The notes beneath the pieces are model-generated. The model saw nothing but the letters and a program-made list of their open reading frames with translations. It made no database searches and had not been told where the DNA came from. The translations under genes were made by a program, and so were the position numbers. Shown in pieces: positions 14,053-16,210 of a DNA stretch of 16,210 bases; position 1 is the stretch's first letter; each line of letters begins with the position of its first letter. This stretch comes from Pseudomonadota bacterium. GTDB lineage: Bacteria > Pseudomonadota > Alphaproteobacteria > Rhizobiales > Devosiaceae. Location: contig JAEYTN010000245.1 of NCBI GenBank assembly GCA_023433985.1, forward strand, positions 1-16,210. The letters run 5' to 3'.

Positions 14053-14721
14053 ATGAACAAGCCGGCGCCCAAAGAGCCGTCGATGGATGAAATCCTGTCG
14101 TCCATCCGGCAGATCATCGCCGACGACGATGCGAGCGCCGTGCGCAAGCCCGCCGTGCCCCAGCCCGCGCCGCCGCGCAGCTTCGCCCCGGTGCCGCCGC
14201 GTCCCAACGAGCCCGCGACCGAGGCCGAGCCCGAACCGCTGGCCCTGTCCGCCGAGCAGATCCTCCGCGACACCGCCGCCAGCGACGAAGCCGGCAACGG
14301 CATCAGCTTCAGCGAACTGATCGGCAGCGACTCTGCGGCCGCGAGCTTCGTCGACCCCGACGACATCGCCTTCGACAGCGAGCCCGAGCCGGTTGCTCCG
14401 CCGCCGCCGGCACCGCGTCCGGCGCCTGCCTACGAGCGGCCGCGCCCGGCAGCTGTGGCCCAGGCCGCGCCACTCCCCGATCCCCGGCTCACCACCGACA
14501 TGGCGGAACAATTGCTTGAGCCTACGGCACAGTCCGTCATCAACCGCTCCTTCGCCAAACTCTCGAGCCTCTCCACCATCGGCTCCAACGTCACCATCGA
14601 AGAGATGATGCGCGACATGCTGCGCCCGATGCTCAAGGAATGGCTGGACGAGAACCTGCCCGCCGTGGTCGAGCGCATGGTCGAGCAAGAGATCGCCCGC
14701 GTTTCGCGAGGCGGGCGCTAG
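14053..14721 (+). CDS. popZ: Polar organizing protein Z (DUF2497)
   Basis: 222 aa. The N-terminal helix MNKPAPKEPSMDEILSSIRQ then IIADDD is the conserved PopZ partner-binding region. A long Pro/Ala/acid-rich disordered linker follows (about 35-150). The conserved C-terminal DUF2497 part includes LLEPTAQSVINRSFAKLSSL, then MMRDMLRPMLKEWLDENLPA and VVERMVEQEIARVSR (about 155-218), which drives self-assembly. PopZ makes a matrix at the cell pole that anchors chromosome origins and signalling proteins; in Hyphomicrobiales it is linked to polar growth. ATG 14053 has GAGG 5 nt upstream. The pcm/tolC/popZ/valS order is typical of the group. Confidence 0.93.
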   Translation: MNKPAPKEPSMDEILSSIRQIIADDDASAVRKPAVPQPAPPRSFAPVPPRPNEPATEAEPEPLALSAEQILRDTAASDEAGNGISFSELIGSDSAAASFVDPDDIAFDSEPEPVAPPPPAPRPAPAYERPRPAAVAQAAPLPDPRLTTDMAEQLLEPTAQSVINRSFAKLSSLSTIGSNVTIEEMMRDMLRPMLKEWLDENLPAVVERMVEQEIARVSRGGR

Positions 14722-14726
14722 CGCCC
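14713..14726. repeat. 14-bp palindrome at the popZ stop codon
   Basis: GGGCGCTAGCGCCC is a perfect palindrome that includes the TAG stop of popZ, between popZ and the convergent small ORF. No T-run follows on either side, so it is not a classical terminator. Confidence 0.35.
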
Positions 14727-14735
14727 TCGACTCCG

Positions 14736-14936
14736 TCAATCCCTGCCGTCGAGGTCGGCGATCCGCGCCTCGTGCAGGGCGATTGCCCGCTTGTGGCTCG
14801 CCAGCAGCCCCGGCCAGTTGGCGACCTGCACCGGATCGGTTGGCGGCCTTATTGCCGCCTGCCTCTCGATGATCGCCAGCTGTGTCTGCTCGAATTCCAG
14901 TACCTGTTGTAGTTGCCTGCGCGTCTCGCTTCGCAT
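14736..14936 (-). CDS. Small hypothetical protein, Gln/Ala-rich helical
   Basis: 66 aa, starts MRSETRRQLQQVLEFEQTQL and ends IALHEARIADLDGRD. It is predicted to be mostly helical with charged and Gln residues, soluble, with no signal peptide or membrane segment. No family recognised. It is convergent with popZ (stop 14 nt away). No clear SD precedes ATG 14936. The amino-acid mix looks protein-like rather than the Arg/Ser/Pro-rich pattern of shadow ORFs, which is the main reason to keep it. Confidence 0.5.
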   Translation of the reverse strand: MRSETRRQLQQVLEFEQTQLAIIERQAAIRPPTDPVQVANWPGLLASHKRAIALHEARIADLDGRD

Positions 14937-14995
14937 TTGTCCATCGCGTCGGGTCCGGCTCCGCCCCCATAGCGGCCCCTCAAAACCGGTTACCT

Positions 14996-15007
14996 CCAGT
15001 ATACTGG
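14996..15007. repeat. 12-bp palindrome CCAGTATACTGG upstream of valS
   Basis: A perfect palindrome between the small ORF start and valS. It contains TATACT (15000-15005), similar to a -10 box, though no good -35 lies at the right distance. It could be an operator or a minus-strand promoter element for the small ORF. Confidence 0.35.
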
Positions 15008-15074
15008 CTCAAGCTGACGCGTCGCTGAACCCCGCAATCTTGCGCATCCCCCTCCGGCGGCCCATGTCTTTGTG

Positions 15075-15104
15075 TTGACTTTGCGCCCCCGCCTTTGCTT
15101 TAGA
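15075..15104 (+). promoter_or_regulatory. Probable valS promoter
   Basis: TTGACT (15075-15080) and TTTAGA (15099-15104) are spaced by 18 nt, a good match to the housekeeping consensus. The start would be near 15111, giving a leader of about 65 nt before the valS ATG. Confidence 0.45.
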
Positions 15105-15175
15105 CCTCAGCACCCGATTTCCGCGTGCCCGCCGCGACCTGCCGCCGGCCGGGCCTTTGTCTGTTGGACCATCCA

Positions 15176-16210
15176 ATGCTCGAGAAGACCTACGAACCGT
15201 CCGCCGTCGAAGGCCGCATCTACGAAGCGTGGCTCAAGGCCGGGGCCTTCAAGGCCGGGGCAGGGGCCAAGCCCGGCGCCGAGACCTTCTCGATCGTCAT
15301 TCCGCCGCCCAACGTCACCGGCTCGCTTCATATCGGGCACGCCCTTAACAACACCATCCAGGACATCCTGATCCGCTTCGAGCGCATGCGCGGCAAGGAT
15401 GTGCTGTGGCAGCCCGGCACCGACCATGCCGGCATCGCCACGCAGATGATCGTCGAGCGCCAGCTGATGGAACGCCAGCAGCCCGGCCGCCGCGAGATGG
15501 GCCGCGAGAAATTCCTTGAGCGCGTCTGGGAGTGGAAGGCTGAATCCGGCGGCACCATCCTCAACCAGCTTCGCCGCCTCGGCGCCTCCGCCGATTGGTC
15601 GCGCGAGCGCTTCACCATGGACGAGGGCCTGTCCGAGGCCGTCCGCAAGGTCTTTGTCGGGCTCTACAACAAGGGCCTCATTTACCGCGCCAAGCGCCTC
15701 GTGAACTGGCACCCCGGCCTCGAGACCGCCGTTTCCGACCTCGAGGTCGAGAACATCGAGACCAACGGCAAGATGTGGCACCTGCGCTATCCCATCGAGG
15801 GCGGCGCGGACACGATCACCGTCGCAACGACGCGCCCCGAGACCATGCTCGGCGACGTCGCGGTGGCCGTGCACCCGGACGCCGAGCGCTACCGCCACCT
15901 CGTCGGCAGGCACGTCATCCTGCCGCTCGTCGGCCGCCGCATCCCGATCATCGCCGATGAATACGCTGACCCGGAACTGGGGTCGGGCGCGGTGAAGATT
16001 ACGCCGGCGCACGATTTCAACGACTTCGAGGTCGGCCAGCGCCATGGCCTGAAGCCGATCAACATCTTCACGACGACCGCCAAGCTGAACAACTCGGTGC
16101 CGGAGGCCTATCGTGGGCTCGACCGGTTCGTCGCGCGAGAGAAGGTGCTGGAGGAACTCGAGGCTTCGGGCGTGCTCGTCTGGGCCGACGACAAGAAGAT
16201 CATGGTGCCC
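15176..16210 (+). CDS. valS: Valyl-tRNA synthetase, 5' part cut by window edge
   Basis: ATG 15176 opens a frame that runs to the window end (345 codons; the whole protein is about 900 aa or more). It charges tRNA-Val with valine. Sequence [20 protein letters not shown], then [21 protein letters not shown] with the class I HIGH motif at residues 52-55, and [20 protein letters not shown] (from about residue 77) are classic ValS. Later [37 protein letters not shown] and [24 protein letters not shown] (editing domain) confirm it. The KMSKS motif lies outside. SD is weak (TTGGACC). Confidence 0.98.
   Translation, partial: MLEKTYEPSAVEGRIYEAWLKAGAFKAGAGAKPGAETFSIVIPPPNVTGSLHIGHALNNTIQDILIRFERMRGKDVLWQPGTDHAGIATQMIVERQLMERQQPGRREMGREKFLERVWEWKAESGGTILNQLRRLGASADWSRERFTMDEGLSEAVRKVFVGLYNKGLIYRAKRLVNWHPGLETAVSDLEVENIETNGKMWHLRYPIEGGADTITVATTRPETMLGDVAVAVHPDAERYRHLVGRHVILPLVGRRIPIIADEYADPELGSGAVKITPAHDFNDFEVGQRHGLKPINIFTTTAKLNNSVPEAYRGLDRFVAREKVLEELEASGVLVWADDKKIMVP

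Overview
The window is GC-rich chromosomal DNA from an alphaproteobacterium, most likely a member of Hyphomicrobiales (a Devosia-like relative would fit, but this is a guess from gene content). The basis is the order pcm-like methyltransferase / tolC / popZ (DUF2497) / valS on the right, which is typical of that order, together with popZ itself and strong GC bias at third codon positions. That bias also creates many long false ORFs antisense to real genes. No insertion sequence, prophage, CRISPR array or rRNA was seen.

Left third (1-7666, all on the minus strand): a tightly packed operon reading algD - alg8 - alg44 - algA - algG-like - algI (algI runs off the left edge). Genes overlap by 1-8 nt or are separated by 4-12 nt. 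This is the core of the Pseudomonas/Azotobacter alginate pathway: a GDP-mannose pyrophosphorylase makes GDP-mannose, AlgD oxidises it to GDP-mannuronate, and Alg8/Alg44 polymerise it across the inner membrane. AlgI is the membrane O-acyltransferase for acetylation, and the AlgG-like protein is a periplasmic beta-helix. It is not a copy of the Pseudomonas operon. algK and algE are absent between alg44 and algG, and algA sits there instead. Three proteins appear to have lost defining site residues: the AlgG-like protein lacks the DPHH epimerase motif, AlgA lacks the phosphomannose isomerase metal site, and the Alg44 PilZ domain lacks most of the c-di-GMP-binding residues. The simplest reading is an alginate-like system predicted to make an unepimerised, acetylated mannuronan-type polymer with different regulation. 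This is the most novel part of the window.

Middle (7667-10620): a 755-nt region without a convincing gene holds the algD promoter region with an 18-bp inverted repeat, a tandem pair of related hairpins and a perfect 8-bp inverted repeat. It is followed by a stand-alone receiver-domain protein that seems to carry Glu in place of the phospho-acceptor Asp. Next is a two-gene ArsR-family regulator / SRPBCC (AHSA1-like) operon with a striking palindromic operator, then a WcbI-type polysaccharide-modification protein.

Right part (10620-16210): tRNA-Asn (minus), mobA (minus) and tRNA-Cys (plus), then the plus-strand series of a PIMT-like methyltransferase, the outer-membrane channel tolC with a strong terminator, the polar organiser popZ, a small convergent hypothetical ORF, and the first 345 codons of valS, which runs off the right edge.
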